Positions 17,146 to 25,563 of a stretch of 64,000 bases of DNA are shown piece by piece. The notes under the pieces are model-generated. The model was not told where the DNA came from, made no database searches, and was given only the letters and a program-made list of their open reading frames with translations. Each line of letters opens with the position of its first letter. Positions within the stretch are counted from its first letter, which is position 1. The DNA lies in NCBI GenBank assembly GCA_964596345.1, contig CAZQSZ010000009.1, positions 31,193 to 95,192 of the forward strand. Reading direction: 5' to 3'. A program made the position numbers and the translations under genes. Source of the stretch: CADEDV01 sp964596345 (GTDB lineage Bacteria; Bacteroidota; Bacteroidia; Chitinophagales; Chitinophagaceae).

Positions 17146-17202
17146 AATACTAACAACAGCTTCCCGCAATAAATATTTCCCGGCTCCCCGGCTTGTTGTA
17201 AC
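17146..17202. repeat. Degenerate 3' boundary of the hydrolase unit
   Basis: AATACTAAC (17146-17154) partly matches the complement of GTTAGCATC at 15946. It is followed by AACAGCTTCCCG and, 30 nt on, CGGCTTGTTGTAAC, an imperfect inverted repeat. The match is weaker than in the other units. Confidence 0.4.
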
Positions 17203-17220
17203 TTACTGTTCATCGCTTAC

Positions 17221-18048
17221 ATGGAAACGAAGTTTTACATCCCACACCCCCTGCTGCAGGACCTGGTGCAGTGCATCATGATCGTGCATGCCAAAACGGA
17301 TGCGGCTGCACCGGCGGTGGTTTGTCCTTACCCGCCGACGCCGCAAAATTCCCTGTTCTTTTATATCAACGACCGCATCAAAGTGCAGCCAGAAGGAGCA
17401 ACTGGTTTTATGGAGCAGCCGCGGAGTGTGCTGGTGGGTCCGCAGCTCAGCCGTGTCAGCATCGACGTGAACAGGGACCATAAGGCCGTACGGGTGGGAT
17501 TTCATCCCGGTGGCCTGCACCGGTTACTGGGTTTGTCTATGGCAGAAATGCTGGATGGCAGTTGCGATGCAGCAGCTATATTCGGAAATGAGATGAAGGA
17601 ACTGGATGAAAAATTGCAGGAAGCAAAACACTTTGATGCTATCAAAGATATCGTGGAGCAATTCCTGCTGAAGAAGGTGGGCCGTGTCAAGGATATTCTA
17701 CCTTTTGATAAAGCCATGCTGGCCTTGCTGCAATCTGGCGGTATGATGCCTGTTGAAAAAGTAGCCTCCCTGGCCTGCTTAAGCCTTCGGCAGTTTGAAC
17801 GGGTGAGCAAAGAACGCATCGGCCTGCCACCGAAATTATTTGCCCGGATCACCCGTTTTTCAAAAGCTTACCGCCTGCGGGAAAATTGCAGCGGCCTGAG
17901 CTGGACACAGATCGCTTATGAATGTAATTACTTCGACCAGATGCACCTGATCCGCGACTTTAAACAATTTGCAGGTGTATTACCCCGCCTGATCGAAAAA
18001 GAACTGGAACGTTCCCCCATCCGCCTGCAGGCTTCGCTGCGTTTATAA
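17221..18048 (+). CDS. AraC-family transcriptional regulator
   Basis: A 275-residue regulator. The N-terminal part (about 1-160) is a beta-rich sensor of the DUF6597-like type, opening METKFYIPHPLLQDLVQCIM and containing VRVGFHPGGLHRLLG. The C-terminal AraC HTH runs from about residue 175: VEKVASLACLSLRQFER is the first helix-turn-helix, and WTQIAYECNYFDQMHLIRDF followed by FAGVLPR is the second, a very typical AraC ending. The target may be the next gene, 60 nt downstream on the same strand, but no operator was identified. The ligand is unknown. Confidence 0.88.
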   Translation: METKFYIPHPLLQDLVQCIMIVHAKTDAAAPAVVCPYPPTPQNSLFFYINDRIKVQPEGATGFMEQPRSVLVGPQLSRVSIDVNRDHKAVRVGFHPGGLHRLLGLSMAEMLDGSCDAAAIFGNEMKELDEKLQEAKHFDAIKDIVEQFLLKKVGRVKDILPFDKAMLALLQSGGMMPVEKVASLACLSLRQFERVSKERIGLPPKLFARITRFSKAYRLRENCSGLSWTQIAYECNYFDQMHLIRDFKQFAGVLPRLIEKELERSPIRLQASLRL

Positions 18049-18108
18049 TGTCGTTTTTTTACTATTTACCGGGCCAGCCGTGAACGAGTTTTACAGCAAA
18101 CAACCCGT

Positions 18109-19011
18109 ATGCAAAAAAATATTTGGCTCCCCGCTTTATTTCTCTGTGCAGTAAGCATGGAGATCACTGCTCAACAGTTCGATAAACTCCAGGCACTGGA
18201 ACAAACAACGATCACTACCTATTACAGCAAAGGGTTCCAGCCACGGGCAACCGCTATCAGCAAGCGGGTGGAAAAAGCGATCCGTTTTCACCGGCAACTC
18301 GTAAACTTTCAGCCAACAGTAACCCTGTTGGTTTTATCCGCTGCTGACTGGAGCAGCTATACAACTTTTCCTGTCTATGGCATGCCTCATTACAACAATG
18401 CACAAACGCTGATTGTGGCGGCTGAAGACAATCCTTTCTGGAAAAGTTTTCTGCCCCCGCCGGATCAGTTACCGGCAGCGCTGCGTACACAAATTGAAAC
18501 CGTGTACCGCAACAGCAACGGCGAAATCAGCATGGAAGGGTTTTTTGATCTGCTGGCCTTACATGAACTGGGCCATGCGTTTCACCAGCAGGGCGGACTT
18601 CAAATGCAGCGCAAATGGATGGGCGAATTGTTCTGCAATATTTTACTGCACACTTATATTGCGGAAGAAGAACCGGGGCAATTACCGGCCCTCACCGTTT
18701 TTCCCCGCATGGTGATCAGTGCAGGCAGCAAAGAATTTAAATATACCAGCCTGCAGGAACTGGAGGAACATTATGAAGAGATCGGGAAGATGCATGCAAA
18801 AAATTATGGCTGGTACCAATGCCGCTGGCATGCAGCCGCCGGCGATATCTATGCTGCAGCGGGGAAAGAACTGGTGCCAACACTCTGGAAAGCATTGCAA
18901 CAACAACAGGAAAAATTAACTGATGCAGACCTGCTCCATTTCCTGGATAGCGCTGTACATACAAGTATCGCCGCTATGATGCGGAATTGGGATACGGCAG
19001 CGGTACAATAA
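18109..19011 (+). CDS. Secreted protein with HELGH metal-binding motif (putative metalloprotease)
   Basis: A 300-residue protein with signal peptide MQKNIWLPALFLCAVSMEITAQ. In the middle, LLALHELGHAFHQQGG carries HELGH (His152 to His156), the zinc motif of gluzincin-type metalloproteases, with further acidic residues downstream (GELFCNILLHTYIAEEEPGQ). The short helix KRVEKAIRFHRQLVNF after the signal resembles the start of peptidase-like secreted proteins of unknown function. I do not recognise a named family. Zinc binding is likely from the motif; proteolytic activity is inference. It lies 60 nt after the AraC gene and may be its target. Confidence 0.7.
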   Translation: MQKNIWLPALFLCAVSMEITAQQFDKLQALEQTTITTYYSKGFQPRATAISKRVEKAIRFHRQLVNFQPTVTLLVLSAADWSSYTTFPVYGMPHYNNAQTLIVAAEDNPFWKSFLPPPDQLPAALRTQIETVYRNSNGEISMEGFFDLLALHELGHAFHQQGGLQMQRKWMGELFCNILLHTYIAEEEPGQLPALTVFPRMVISAGSKEFKYTSLQELEEHYEEIGKMHAKNYGWYQCRWHAAAGDIYAAAGKELVPTLWKALQQQQEKLTDADLLHFLDSAVHTSIAAMMRNWDTAAVQ

Positions 19012-19028
19012 CAGCTTTGCCTTTTGAG

Positions 19029-19185
19029 GCTGTTGTAAACAACTGTGTTTTCAACTACATTTTAGCGGTTTTGTGAGTTTGCTGGTGGGGTTTTGGGGAA
19101 TAAATACGTTGGAATTAGAAACTTGTGCCTGCGATCTTTGGGAAACTCAAATAAATCAGTACGTTATTTCGTTAGTTGAATATTA
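19029..19185. repeat. Degenerate cassette-boundary palindrome
   Basis: TTCAACTAC near 19050 and GTTAGTTGAA (19171-19180) are near complements, with GAGTTT and AAACTC as inner arms. The right side reads ATTTCGTTAGTTG just before the gene at 19198. No matching 3' repeat is found after that gene, so this is weaker than the other boundaries. Confidence 0.35.
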
Positions 19186-19197
19186 CTGGTTATACTA

Positions 19198-20094
19198 ATG
19201 AGAATTCCCATAGCGATATTAAGTTTTCTGGTTACAATCTCCGCTTTTAGTCAATCGCTGTCGGACAAATACTTACATTTCAGAACTGACTATTACTGGG
19301 ACACGACCCTTTATAAATCCGAACAGGTACACTTTTATGAGGTCACCAATAGAAGGATCACACAAAAAAAGTATCCTGTATTGCTATACCTGTTCACAAA
19401 AATTATAAGTGATACTCCATTGATAACAAAAGATATCTTTGAAAGGCGTGGCAGATCGTACTATCCTTATAAGTATATCAGAAAGGGGGATAGTATTTAC
19501 CTGCAATATTTTGATTTAGGAAAACGAAAGCTGCAACTACACAAAGAGTATTCTTTAAACCCTCGTGACACTGTAAATTGGTTGGCAAACAAAGGATCTC
19601 TAGACAGTAAATATGGAATTTCTGTGGGTGGTTTTTCTACTTATATAGGCGAAGAGATTATTCAGATCAATGGAAAGCCATTTACCACTTTCCATTTTTT
19701 GGAAGACCATGATAGCCCGGGTTCTCATGCAAGCTATTTTACTACAGATGTTTTTCTCGACAAAAAAACACTAATCCCTGTCAAATACGTTCAAACAAAT
19801 TATGACTATATAACACGACAACGGCTCTTGTATAATTCAATTACTACGTTAGCTGCATCAGGAAACGCTTTACCCGACTATACCAACAAGAAACTTGAAG
19901 ACCTGGTGATTTATGAAGACAAAAGCACTACCTGGACAGAAAGGCAAAAGCAAGAGCTTTTTAAAAAGTATCCGGCTGATATGAAACAATATGTTGATTG
20001 TCTTATAAGGAAGTTAGACGGGCATATCAGCTTCTTTCATTTTGAACAGAGCATGCGCTACATGAATATTAATGTAAGTAAAGAATGTGAGTGA
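19198..20094 (+). CDS. Secreted protein of unknown function
   Basis: A 298-residue protein with signal peptide MRIPIAILSFLVTISAFSQ. The rest is soluble, rich in Tyr, Lys and Asp, with beta-strand character: YIRKGDSIYLQYFDLGKRK, then ISVGGFSTYIGEE, then FLDKKTLIPVKYVQTN. The pattern resembles small exported proteins that fold like a lipoprotein-carrier or outer-membrane-associated beta sandwich, but no family is recognised. It is AT-richer than the genes to its left and is preceded by a cassette-like boundary sequence. Both observations suggest acquired DNA. No partner gene is apparent. Confidence 0.7.
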   Translation: MRIPIAILSFLVTISAFSQSLSDKYLHFRTDYYWDTTLYKSEQVHFYEVTNRRITQKKYPVLLYLFTKIISDTPLITKDIFERRGRSYYPYKYIRKGDSIYLQYFDLGKRKLQLHKEYSLNPRDTVNWLANKGSLDSKYGISVGGFSTYIGEEIIQINGKPFTTFHFLEDHDSPGSHASYFTTDVFLDKKTLIPVKYVQTNYDYITRQRLLYNSITTLAASGNALPDYTNKKLEDLVIYEDKSTTWTERQKQELFKKYPADMKQYVDCLIRKLDGHISFFHFEQSMRYMNINVSKECE

Positions 20095-20282
20095 GCAGAT
20101 ATATGTTCTTGACAACTGCCGGTTTGTTCTTTTCTCAAGAACAGGGTAAAAACTTGTGTGCACGGCAAAAGTCGAGATCTGACAGAATAATTGCAATAAC
20201 CTGAACCAGCCAGGGAACAAAATGGCCGGTAATTTTTTGATACTGCCGCAAAAAATCTGTTCGTATATTCGATAATATACAC

Positions 20283-20297
20283 GTTGTAGGCAACTTT
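20283..20297 (+). repeat. 5' terminal repeat of the 20.3-20.9 kb unit
   Basis: GTTGTAGGCAACTTT, preceded by ACAC, is complementary to AAAGCTGCCTACAAC at 20886-20900 in 14 of 15 positions; the mismatch is at position 11. The 190 nt upstream (20095-20282) contain no gene and only a short AT-rich near-palindrome around GTATATTCGATAATATAC. Confidence 0.7.
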
Positions 20298-20305
20298 AAC
20301 CTTCT

Positions 20306-20884
20306 ATGCGAATACTTTTTCTTATCTGGACATTAACTATATTTTTTAAGGCTCAAAGCCAAGACAAATACTACGACACTTACACTGTTGACACATTAAC
20401 ATTGACAGATGTTAATTTTAAAAAAGTTGTTTCATACAAGGTTAACTGCGTCACTTTTCTTGTTAATTATGACGACTACAAAAAAGAACTTTACATTTAT
20501 TGGAAACGGTATCATGACGGAATGAAGGGAACAAAGCGAGAAAAAAAAAGAGGTGAATATATTAACCCAGACTATGAACCGAGATGGAGAACGATTGACT
20601 CTGTTTACCAGCTTTTGAAGGTTCAAGTCAAAACGCAGGACACAATATTTCTTAATCAAAGAGTATTTGACAAAGTAGGGTTAGGTTCATTAAACAATTT
20701 TTTCCCAGACATGATTGAAAAGAAAAATTGTGCAATCCTTGACAGTGACAATAAGCGGCACTTTAAAATAATCCGACACAAAGGCTCAAAGAAGACTGGG
20801 AACTTTACTGGTACTGGTGGACGGGTTTACTTTCTACCAGGTGACAAAAAATATTTCATCGGAGCAATGAACTGGGTTTCGTAA
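20306..20884 (+). CDS. Small secreted protein of unknown function
   Basis: A 192-residue protein with signal peptide MRILFLIWTLTIFFKAQSQ. The mature part is basic and Tyr/Lys rich (YWKRYHDGMKGTKREKKRG), followed by LNQRVFDKVGLGSLNNFFPD and a C-terminal RVYFLPGDKKYFIGAMNW. I know no family for it. Codon use (GAC for Asp, A-rich Lys) matches the other cassette-borne genes and differs from the core genes. The gene starts 9 nt after the 5' terminal repeat and its stop lies 2 nt before the 3' terminal repeat, so repeat and gene form one tight unit of 618 bp. Confidence 0.7.
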   Translation: MRILFLIWTLTIFFKAQSQDKYYDTYTVDTLTLTDVNFKKVVSYKVNCVTFLVNYDDYKKELYIYWKRYHDGMKGTKREKKRGEYINPDYEPRWRTIDSVYQLLKVQVKTQDTIFLNQRVFDKVGLGSLNNFFPDMIEKKNCAILDSDNKRHFKIIRHKGSKKTGNFTGTGGRVYFLPGDKKYFIGAMNWVS

Positions 20885-20885
20885 C

Positions 20886-21036
20886 AAAGCTGCCTACAAC
20901 ATTCAGTTTTGCGTCAGCGGGGGCGACGAATAAATCCTCATCGGCAGTGCTACTATCAGCTACATACCTGCCAACCTTGCTCTTTTACGCCGTTGTTGGC
21001 GCCTGCCTGCCGTCAGGCAGGTTTCTCACCAACAAC
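20886..21036. repeat. Cassette boundary followed by a minute empty unit
   Basis: AAAGCTGCCTACAAC (20886-20900) ends the preceding unit. It is followed by ATTCAGTTTTGCGTCAGCGG and GGGCGACG, very like the sequence after the unit at 36471. GTTGTTGGC (20992-21000) then opens what looks like a gene-less unit closed by ACCAACAAC (21028-21036). Inside it sits the hairpin CCTGCCTGCCGTCAGGCAGG. Confidence 0.55.
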
Positions 21037-21073
21037 TGAACTAATCAATTATCAACACCGCTTCAGCAAAACA

Positions 21074-21099
21074 CAGCAGCCCCAATAAAGGGGCTGCTG
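21074..21099 (-). terminator. Terminator of the adhesin-PorP/SprF operon
   Basis: A perfect 10-bp stem, CAGCAGCCCC with GGGGCTGCTG, loop AATAAA. On the minus strand it follows the PorP/SprF gene by 40 nt and is followed by TGTTTTGC. This ends the operon 25435-21139. Confidence 0.75.
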
Positions 21100-21138
21100 C
21101 AACCATTAAACCTATGAACTAACTGCTCTGAGAAAGAC

Positions 21139-22029
21139 TTATTTGAGGATATTATACCGCAACATTACTTCATGGGCATTGGCACCGCCCTGGAAAGAAC
21201 TGATCGGTGTTTTATAAATATCAAAGGCATAGCCCAGTGTAAACTTCTTATTGATATGAGCACCGGCACTCAGCATCCAGCTTTGCCGGGCCCGTAACGC
21301 CACTCCCCACCAGAATACTTCATTATGCTCCACCCGGAAACCACCCTGGAATTCCAGCGGCGCATTCGGCAAATAGATCATTAAAAAATTCGGGGTGATC
21401 ACGGTCGCTTCATCCACCGTCCAGTGATAAGCACCGTGCAGGTAATAGTGACGGTACAAACGGGCCTGTTCTGTTGTGTTTAAGTTGCCGGTATAAAAAT
21501 CCAGTTTGGACTGCACCAGTTGCGATACCGATGCACCAATTTGAAATTTCTTATTGGTGTACGAAACACCAAATCCGGCGTCGAATTTAAAACGGTTGTC
21601 GCCGGCACCCATAGCAGGATCGCCTGCTATGGACTGGCTTAGTTTTTCACGGTTCAGCGAAAACTGCTGGCCTCTTGCTTCCAGACCAAGCGAGAAAGTG
21701 CCCTTCGCTGTTTCAATATGTTTGGCAAAAGCTAACTGGATACCGGTTCTTGAAGTGGGTCCTGTTTTATCACTATAGATATAACCACCCAAACCGATCT
21801 TTTGCTCCGGTAATTTAAAAGAACCAAAGACGGTACCGGTCCGCGGACTGCCACTGATACCGGTCCACTGGCTGCGGTAAGTAACCCCCACCATATTGTT
21901 GACGCCTGCCATGGAAGGGTTGTGCAATACACCCTGCAGATCATACAAAGAAGAGGTTTGTAATTGCTGTGCCTGCAGGTTCGTCAGCGCCAGTGCGAGG
22001 AACAGGGATAAAATGATATAGCGTTTCAT
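21139..22029 (-). CDS. PorP/SprF family type IX secretion outer-membrane protein
   Basis: A 296-residue protein with signal peptide ending in TNLQAQ, then the PorP/SprF hallmark SSLYDLQGVLHNPSMAGVNN and VTYRSQWTGISGSPRTGT. The rest is an outer-membrane beta-barrel with repeated glycine-aromatic strands (LGGYIYSDKTGPTSRTG, FKFDAGFGVSYTNKKFQIG) ending ANAHEVMLRYNILK. SprF-type proteins are needed for secretion or surface display of SprB-like cargo with type B C-terminal domains. It lies 19 nt downstream of just such a cargo gene on the same strand, so it is very likely its dedicated partner. Confidence 0.92.
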   Translation of the reverse strand: MKRYIILSLFLALALTNLQAQQLQTSSLYDLQGVLHNPSMAGVNNMVGVTYRSQWTGISGSPRTGTVFGSFKLPEQKIGLGGYIYSDKTGPTSRTGIQLAFAKHIETAKGTFSLGLEARGQQFSLNREKLSQSIAGDPAMGAGDNRFKFDAGFGVSYTNKKFQIGASVSQLVQSKLDFYTGNLNTTEQARLYRHYYLHGAYHWTVDEATVITPNFLMIYLPNAPLEFQGGFRVEHNEVFWWGVALRARQSWMLSAGAHINKKFTLGYAFDIYKTPISSFQGGANAHEVMLRYNILK

Positions 22030-22048
22030 TGCTTGTTAGTTTAGTTGT

Positions 22049-25000
22049 TTATCTCAGGATGGTTACGTCTCCTGCTAATGTTATTAATTTACCGGTGATA
22101 GTGCGGAAAGTAACAGTATAGTAATACGTACCATCAGCAACAGGTTTACCATTAAAGGTTCCATCCCAGTCATTCGCATAATTGTTATTGGTATAGATCA
22201 CATTACCATAACGGTTATACACTCCCACTTTGATGTTGTTGGTACAGGGAGCACCGTTGGTCACCAGCCACCTGTCATTCATGCCATCCCCATTCGGTGT
22301 GAAGGCATTCATCACTTTCACGCAATAAGGGATCACCGTTACAATGGCAGCATCGGTAGAGGTACAGATGTTATTATCCCTGACTGTGAGTGTATAGGTG
22401 GTGGTCACATTAGGTTTAGCAACAGGGGTATATGTATTGGCATTGGTGAGTGTGGCAGCCGGTGTCCAGGCAATGGATACCGCATTGGCAGCACTGCTTC
22501 CGTTCAGTTGCACCTGGTCGCCATCCACGATGGTTTTATCCGGGCCGGCACTGATCACCGGGTTGGGTTTGATGGAAATATTGACGGTGCCCGTTCTTAC
22601 ACAACCATTCAGTGTTGCGGTTACAGTGAAAGCAGCATTGCTGTTCACGGTTGCAACCGGGTTACTGATATTCGTAGCGGATAAACCTCCGGCCGGTGTC
22701 CAGGCATAAGCAGCTCCGGTACCGTTGGTAGTCGCCAGCATATTGACCGGAGCTCCGGCACAAACCAGTGTATCATTGTTCGTGGTCAGTGTCAGGTTAT
22801 CATTGAAACCAACGTTGATGGTTTTAGTGATCGTACCGCAGAACGCATCTTTGATAATGATCGTCTTCGGGCCGGTGCTTAAACCGGTGAATACATTGGA
22901 AGACTGGAAAGCACCGCCATTGATACTGTATTCATACGGTGCAATTCCGCCGGATGTATTGAGGGTGATGCTGCCACCGGTGGGGTTGGTACAGGAGGCA
23001 TTCACCACCACATCGGTTGTGTTTACATTCACATTCAGCGTATCGCCATACTCCATGATGGATGGAATACCATTAGCAATAGCTAAAGTACCTATGAATA
23101 ATTTACGGTTGGCAAAAGGAATAGCAGCCGGCACGGTACGGGGTGCAAAGCCCATGGCATTTTGCAGGTTGCCATGCGGGGCTACTTCCATTCTCCAGTT
23201 GGCACCGCCATCATTGGTAACAAACAACACATTACTGCCGCACACATAACCATTATTCGCATCATGGAACAAAACATTCAGCTGGTTACCCGATGGCAGC
23301 AGGGTATTGATATTACTGCTGATATCCGTCCAGGTGGCACCGCCATCCGTTGTTTTATATAATCTTCTGAAACCGGCAGTCGTGAAAATATTTCCGAGTA
23401 CAAAAACCGTATTATCATCCAATGCAAAAATGCTGGTATAGGAAGTAAAGGTGTTGGGGAAACCAGTCGGTCCTTCATTTAATGCCGGGAACGGACTGAT
23501 CCTGCTCCAGGTAGTTCCGCCATCCGTTGTTTTATACACACCGTTTCTTGAACCGGCGGCATAACCAATGTTGCGGCTGGGGAAAGCCATCCTGGATAAA
23601 GTAGGTGCTGTGAAAGCCGGTGTGGTAGTAGTGGCTACAATATCTATCGCCTGCCAGGTAGCTCCTGCATCCGTGCTGCGGAAGAAAGAAGATTTTCTGC
23701 TGGCGGCTGGTACAGAGAATTGGCTGTATCCCACTGCATAGATGGTATCATTACCAAAACCCACCACATCATTCATCTGGAAATTGAAATTGGAATACAA
23801 GGGGTCCAGTGTGGTGGCCTGGTCGCCTGAAAAATAAATGACCCCATTGCTCACGGCGAAATAAGATTTATCCAGTTTGGTATAAGCAAAGCCATTGATA
23901 TTATAGAAAGAAGAAGCAAAGTCGGGCCTGTTCTTAGCCACCCAGGAATTACCGCCATTCGTGGTAACTGCAATCATAGAACCACCGGTAATGATACCGT
24001 TATTACAGTCCACAAAGTCAACCTTATTGCCGGTTGCGCCTACAAACACATAACTGCTGTTATAAGAGGCTCCCCCGGGAATCGAATCGGCTACCACACC
24101 TCCTTGCCCCATAGTAATAAATTTACCGCTGGGTAAAATATCAAAAGCCCAGGTGGCGAAACTGCTGTAGTTGCGTCCTTGAGGTAAGGAAAATTCTCTC
24201 ACCCAGTTTCTGCCGGTATCTACGGATGTCCACATCAAACCCAAATTGGCAGCAGCAAATAATTTACCATTAGCAGCCCTTCTCATCTGGTAGGGGTTAG
24301 AAGCAGTTAACACCTGCACGGCAGGTATTGGCGGAAAGCCGGGAGGGGCGCCTGCATTACCTGTATTCAGTATTTCATATTTACCTTTTTCATACACACC
24401 CGGACGGTTCACATTCAGGGTGCTGTCGTTCACACCGGTCCGCACTCTTACCACCACGTTATTATTAAATGACATCATCACGATCATCGAGTCATTGATA
24501 ATATTCAGGGCCCTGAATTGCTGAACAGTTTGTGTTACTGATCCGAATTTAGATGTACAATTTAAGGTGGCAGGATAACCGGTATATCCCAGTCTTTCTT
24601 TACTGATCGAATAATCAATCAGCGTTCCGTTATCAAATTTCCAGAGCAAACTCGCATTATGTGACCCGGTTGTTTGTGACCCTGTAAACGCACAGGTGCT
24701 GGTGCTGGTGATATTGGGGATGCCAATATTAGGAAAGTTAGAAGCACCGCCGCCACAGATATAACCAATATTATTACTGGTGAACTGTATCCGGTATATC
24801 TCTTTTGATTTAGCAGTAATGGCATAATCAATAGAAGGATACGTTGCGTTATTAATAAATCCGACTTTGGTAGTACCATTCACAGCAGGTGCTGCCAGCG
24901 AATCCCAGGTGCTGCCGCCATTTTGCGTAAAATAAACTTTAGGAATTGAATCGGGTGTATTCCATTGCCCGGCGATATAGCCAGTGTTCTCATTAATGAA

Positions 25001-25435
25001 CCAGCAGGTATTAATGCTTCTTGCATTGGCATACAACGGCGTATTCACAAAGGTCCAGTTCTGCCCGCCGTTGACGGTCTTTGCCATCATACCATTTGAT
25101 CCTACTGCATACGCAACAGAAGAACTGGCAATATGCACATCATTGAAACTACCATTGGTGGTTAAACCGGCAGGTGATGTAAAGGTGAAAGGGCCATAGG
25201 TCCATTTAACACCGCCATCAGTGGTCCTGGCAATACCGCCGTTACCGCCTACAGCGATACCGAAGTTATTATCGTAAAAGTGAACATCCAGTACAGTAAA
25301 GCCAAACTGCCTGGGATCGCTGAAGCGCCACTTATCAGTCCGGTAATCACTTTGTGCCTGGGAAGAAAGAGAGAAAAATGAGATCATTAACAGCAACAAG
25401 CCATAATGCATTTTTCCAAAGCAGTTCTTGTTCAT
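22049..25435 (-). CDS. Giant secreted protein with YCF48-like propeller, SprB-type repeat and type B T9SS signal
   Basis: A 1,128-residue protein with signal peptide (FFSLSSQAQ). About residues 40-800 hold repeated BNR/YCF48-like units such as GGIARTTDGGVKWTYG, GGNSWVAKN and YKTTDGGTTWSRI, forming one or two propellers. About 830-900 is an SprB-like repeat (CTNPTGGSITLNTSGG, APYEYSINGGAFQSS). About 900-1,035 holds Ig-like or PKD-like domains. The last 90 residues are the gliding-motility-associated (CHU_C, type B) sorting domain: NAFTPNGDGMNDRW and VYNRYGNVIY, ending LAGDVTILR. It is exported by the type IX system to the surface, probably for adhesion. The PorP/SprF gene follows in the operon. 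Confidence 0.9.
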   Translation of the reverse strand: MNKNCFGKMHYGLLLLMISFFSLSSQAQSDYRTDKWRFSDPRQFGFTVLDVHFYDNNFGIAVGGNGGIARTTDGGVKWTYGPFTFTSPAGLTTNGSFNDVHIASSSVAYAVGSNGMMAKTVNGGQNWTFVNTPLYANARSINTCWFINENTGYIAGQWNTPDSIPKVYFTQNGGSTWDSLAAPAVNGTTKVGFINNATYPSIDYAITAKSKEIYRIQFTSNNIGYICGGGASNFPNIGIPNITSTSTCAFTGSQTTGSHNASLLWKFDNGTLIDYSISKERLGYTGYPATLNCTSKFGSVTQTVQQFRALNIINDSMIVMMSFNNNVVVRVRTGVNDSTLNVNRPGVYEKGKYEILNTGNAGAPPGFPPIPAVQVLTASNPYQMRRAANGKLFAAANLGLMWTSVDTGRNWVREFSLPQGRNYSSFATWAFDILPSGKFITMGQGGVVADSIPGGASYNSSYVFVGATGNKVDFVDCNNGIITGGSMIAVTTNGGNSWVAKNRPDFASSFYNINGFAYTKLDKSYFAVSNGVIYFSGDQATTLDPLYSNFNFQMNDVVGFGNDTIYAVGYSQFSVPAASRKSSFFRSTDAGATWQAIDIVATTTTPAFTAPTLSRMAFPSRNIGYAAGSRNGVYKTTDGGTTWSRISPFPALNEGPTGFPNTFTSYTSIFALDDNTVFVLGNIFTTAGFRRLYKTTDGGATWTDISSNINTLLPSGNQLNVLFHDANNGYVCGSNVLFVTNDGGANWRMEVAPHGNLQNAMGFAPRTVPAAIPFANRKLFIGTLAIANGIPSIMEYGDTLNVNVNTTDVVVNASCTNPTGGSITLNTSGGIAPYEYSINGGAFQSSNVFTGLSTGPKTIIIKDAFCGTITKTINVGFNDNLTLTTNNDTLVCAGAPVNMLATTNGTGAAYAWTPAGGLSATNISNPVATVNSNAAFTVTATLNGCVRTGTVNISIKPNPVISAGPDKTIVDGDQVQLNGSSAANAVSIAWTPAATLTNANTYTPVAKPNVTTTYTLTVRDNNICTSTDAAIVTVIPYCVKVMNAFTPNGDGMNDRWLVTNGAPCTNNIKVGVYNRYGNVIYTNNNYANDWDGTFNGKPVADGTYYYTVTFRTITGKLITLAGDVTILR

Positions 25436-25504
25436 TTCAGTAACGTTTAAAATTTTGGTTGTTATTCAGGGAAACAATGTTAGACCAACATGGAAAGAGT
25501 GTTT

Positions 25505-25520
25505 GTAGAATTAATTCTAC
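25505..25520. promoter_or_regulatory. Palindromic operator candidate in the divergent adhesin promoter
   Basis: GTAGAATTAATTCTAC is a perfect 16-bp palindrome in the 128-nt gap between the divergent giant-protein genes, 44 nt from the right-hand start and about 70 nt from the left-hand one. The same arms, GTAGAAT and ATTCTAC, recur at 31930-31945 before the response-regulator gene. Confidence 0.65.
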
Positions 25521-25563
25521 TGAAATGAATTGCTAAATGATGGAATATTGAATACTGAAATTT

